Source: an uncultured Hyphomicrobiales bacterium (GTDB lineage: Bacteria > Pseudomonadota > Alphaproteobacteria > Rhizobiales > Beijerinckiaceae). From it: a stretch of DNA of 64,000 nt. Below the pieces are notes generated by a model. The model searched no databases. It was not told the DNA's origin and worked only from the letters and a program-made list of their open reading frames with translations. Position numbers and translations under genes: made by a program. The DNA lies in assembly GCA_903900975.1 (NCBI GenBank), contig CAIUPE010000133.1:1-64000 (forward strand), in the 5' to 3' direction. Below are positions 62,224-64,000 of this stretch, in pieces (position 1 is the stretch's first letter; each line of letters opens with the position of its first letter).

Positions 62224-63918
62224 ATGACGGATGCAAATGTTGTAACAGTCGCCTCGACCGTACCCATGCAGGTACGTCTGACACAGGGATTGTCGACGCT
62301 GCGCAATTTCATGCGGCAGCCTGCCGTGATGCGGTCGGCACCGATGATTCTGGTTGCAGCGGTTGTTGCTGTCGGCCTCATGATCATTCTCGTCATGAAA
62401 GACCCAGCCTATGTGGTCCTTTTTCCTCAATTGGAAGAAGGTGACAAGGCAACCATTTTGCAAACCCTCTCTGATAAGGGCGTAAAAGCGCGCCTTGATA
62501 CCTCAACCGGTCAGATGACCGTGCCGCGGGCTGATTTCTATAAAGCCAAAATGTTGCTTGCATCGGCTGGTCTGCCTAAGGCTTCGGCTTCGGGCTACGA
62601 CCTTTTGGGCCAAATGCCACTCGGCACCAGCCGTTCGGTTGAATCGGCAAAATTGCGGCAGGCGCAAGAAACCGAGCTCGCCCGTTCGATCATGGAAATT
62701 CAGGATATAGAATCCGCTCGCGTTCATTTGGCCGTGCCGGAGCGTTCGGCCTTTATCCGCGAGCAAGTTCCGCCATCCGCGTCAGTTGTGCTGAAATTGG
62801 CCACCGGCCGCGCTTTGGGTCCCGGACAGGTCCAGTCGATTGTTCATCTGATCAGCGCCAGCGTCTCCTACATGCCAGTCGAGAACGTCACCGTTGTCGA
62901 CCAATATGGCAATCTGCTCTCAACACCGAAGCAGGACAACGATATCGGACTAACGTCGCAACAGCTCGATCATAAATCACGCGTCGAAAAAATGTTGCGC
63001 GAGCGCATCATGAACCTCCTTGTTCCGATCGTTGGCGCGGGCAATGTAAACAGTGAAATCAATGTCGATATGGATTTCACCCGCAGCGAACAGACGCAGG
63101 AACTCTTTGACCCGCAGCAGCAGGCCATTCGCAGCCAGCAGGATTCGCTCCAGGAAAGCGCCGAAGGCCGCGCCCGTGGCGTTCCCGGCACGACGGCGAA
63201 CCAGCCTCCTCCGACGCCAACGATTTCAACCCAACAAGGCGCAGATGCTTCCAGCACGGACCAGAATAAAAACCGGTCCAGCACCTCTGTGAAAAATTTC
63301 GAAGTCAGCCGCGATGTAAAATCGACACGGGCAGCGTTAGGAGACATCAAGCATCTTTCCGTGGCCGTCGTGCTGCGGTCGATGATGACCACAGACGCCG
63401 ATGGCAAGCCGATTGAAAAGGTGATGTCGGACGACGACCGGACCCATTTGACTGATCTGATCCAGCAGGCCGTCGGCTTCGCTGCCGAACGCGGCGATAA
63501 GGTAACGCTCATCCAGAGTTCGTTTGCCCAGGAACAACCCGCCGTCGAGCGCTCCTGGTATGATGCTCCTTGGGTAGAAGACGCGATCAAGGAATTGGCC
63601 GTCCTTATTATCCTCGCCATCATTGTCCTTGGCGCCCTGAAACCCTTCTTGACCCGCTTGATGACGATGTCGGATGTCTCGGTAGCCGGCAGCGAGCTGA
63701 CCCTTGGCGACGGCGATACGGTTGAAGTCCGCGAAGGTGAGACGCTGGATGACATCAAGGCCCGCCTGAAGCCGAAGAAGAGCGGCATCAATGTGGACCT
63801 TCTTGACACTGCCAATACCTATGACGACAAGATTGCTCTCATCCGGATGCTGGTTGGCGATGACTCGGGCCGCGTGACGGCTGTGCTCAAATCGTTAATC
63901 CAAAAAGATGTAAGCTGA
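62224..63918 (+). CDS. fliF: Flagellar MS-ring protein FliF
   Basis: 564-residue membrane protein. First transmembrane segment MILVAAVVAVGLMIILVM (residues about 39-56), then the ring-building domains (PQLEEGDKATILQTLSDKG, QAQETELARSIMEIQDIESA). A Ser/Gln/Pro-rich stretch lies about 300-350, and the second transmembrane segment AVLIILAIIVLGAL precedes a short cytoplasmic tail that would bind FliG. fliF follows fliE and is followed by a probable fliG after a spacer of GAGTT units. Confidence 0.92.
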   Translation: MTDANVVTVASTVPMQVRLTQGLSTLRNFMRQPAVMRSAPMILVAAVVAVGLMIILVMKDPAYVVLFPQLEEGDKATILQTLSDKGVKARLDTSTGQMTVPRADFYKAKMLLASAGLPKASASGYDLLGQMPLGTSRSVESAKLRQAQETELARSIMEIQDIESARVHLAVPERSAFIREQVPPSASVVLKLATGRALGPGQVQSIVHLISASVSYMPVENVTVVDQYGNLLSTPKQDNDIGLTSQQLDHKSRVEKMLRERIMNLLVPIVGAGNVNSEINVDMDFTRSEQTQELFDPQQQAIRSQQDSLQESAEGRARGVPGTTANQPPPTPTISTQQGADASSTDQNKNRSSTSVKNFEVSRDVKSTRAALGDIKHLSVAVVLRSMMTTDADGKPIEKVMSDDDRTHLTDLIQQAVGFAAERGDKVTLIQSSFAQEQPAVERSWYDAPWVEDAIKELAVLIILAIIVLGALKPFLTRLMTMSDVSVAGSELTLGDGDTVEVREGETLDDIKARLKPKKSGINVDLLDTANTYDDKIALIRMLVGDDSGRVTAVLKSLIQKDVS

Positions 63919-63949
63919 GTCGAGTTGAGTTGAGTGAGAGTAACGACCG

Positions 63950-64000
63950 ATGGCTGAAGTAGCAGAAGCAAACGCCCTATCCGACATTCAGGCCGCTTAT
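63950..64000 (+). CDS. fliG: Probable FliG, 5' end only
   Basis: ATG 63950 opens a frame that reads MAEVAEANALSDIQAAY to the window edge. Seventeen residues are too few to prove identity; position directly after fliF makes FliG, the motor switch protein, the likely call. Confidence 0.45.
   Translation, partial: MAEVAEANALSDIQAAY

Overview
The window looks like a free-living, flagellated, aerobic alphaproteobacterium. Signs are a Rhizobiales-type porin with an AADLP signal-peptide junction, a zapA/DUF4164 pair, GcvA-like LysR regulators, a short-chain-acyl (ScfR/RamB-type) regulator divergent from isocitrate lyase, and a sigma-54-controlled flagellar cluster. No rRNA, tRNA, CRISPR array or prophage was seen. 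The left edge cuts an IS30-family transposase and the right edge cuts the gene after fliF.

Region by region. 1-3930: IS30 fragment, a doubtful small ORF, choline dehydrogenase betA, an FTR1 iron permease and a LysR regulator. 4029-9365: MttB-family methyltransferase 1, a DgcA-like flavin demethylase and an acyl-CoA synthetase. 9366-10252: palindromic repeat, zapA, DUF4164. 10402-22507: the core one-carbon locus. MttB-family methyltransferase 2 is divergent from a long co-directional run: GcvT-type FAD demethylase, corrinoid protein, DUF1638, a 'virulence factor'-family small protein, MetV-like protein, MetF-like reductase, methyl-H4folate:corrinoid methyltransferase, corrinoid-activating ferredoxin/ATPase (RACo type) and L-serine ammonia-lyase. 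22508-26823: palindromic repeats, a FitAB-type toxin-antitoxin pair, the ScfR/RamB-like regulator, isocitrate lyase and a small conserved-looking ORF. 26851-36635: CocE-type hydrolase, LysR, MttB-family methyltransferase 3, a second GcvT-type FAD demethylase, an atypical enolase-superfamily protein and a 3-hydroxyisobutyrate-dehydrogenase-like protein. 36590-48120: surface polysaccharide and LPS genes. 48290-50677: porin and EamA transporter. 50791-56788: GT4, CHAD protein, choline sulfatase betC, a fatty-acid-desaturase-family protein and a PhnD-like protein. 56881-64000: flgE, fliS, two sigma-54 activators, fliE, fliF and the start of probable fliG.

How it fits together (inference from families): BetC releases choline from choline-O-sulfate and BetA starts its oxidation to glycine betaine. 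Non-pyrrolysine MttB homologues could move a methyl group from betaine-type quaternary amines to the corrinoid protein. The pterin-domain methyltransferase would pass it to H4folate, RACo would rescue oxidised corrinoid, and the MetV/MetF pair would oxidise methyl-H4F to methylene-H4F. Flavin demethylases (DgcA-like and DMGDH-like) would handle the remaining N-methyl groups, and serine made from glycine plus methylene-H4F would become pyruvate through SdaA. This is a methylotrophic-acetogen type toolkit in an apparently aerobic setting, and it is the most interesting system here.

Other notable structure: two families of dispersed palindromes with three copies each; two near-consensus sigma-54 promoters at matching distances from flgE and an activator gene; two flagellar sigma-54 activators that lack complementary domains; and a duplicated domain inside the hook protein.
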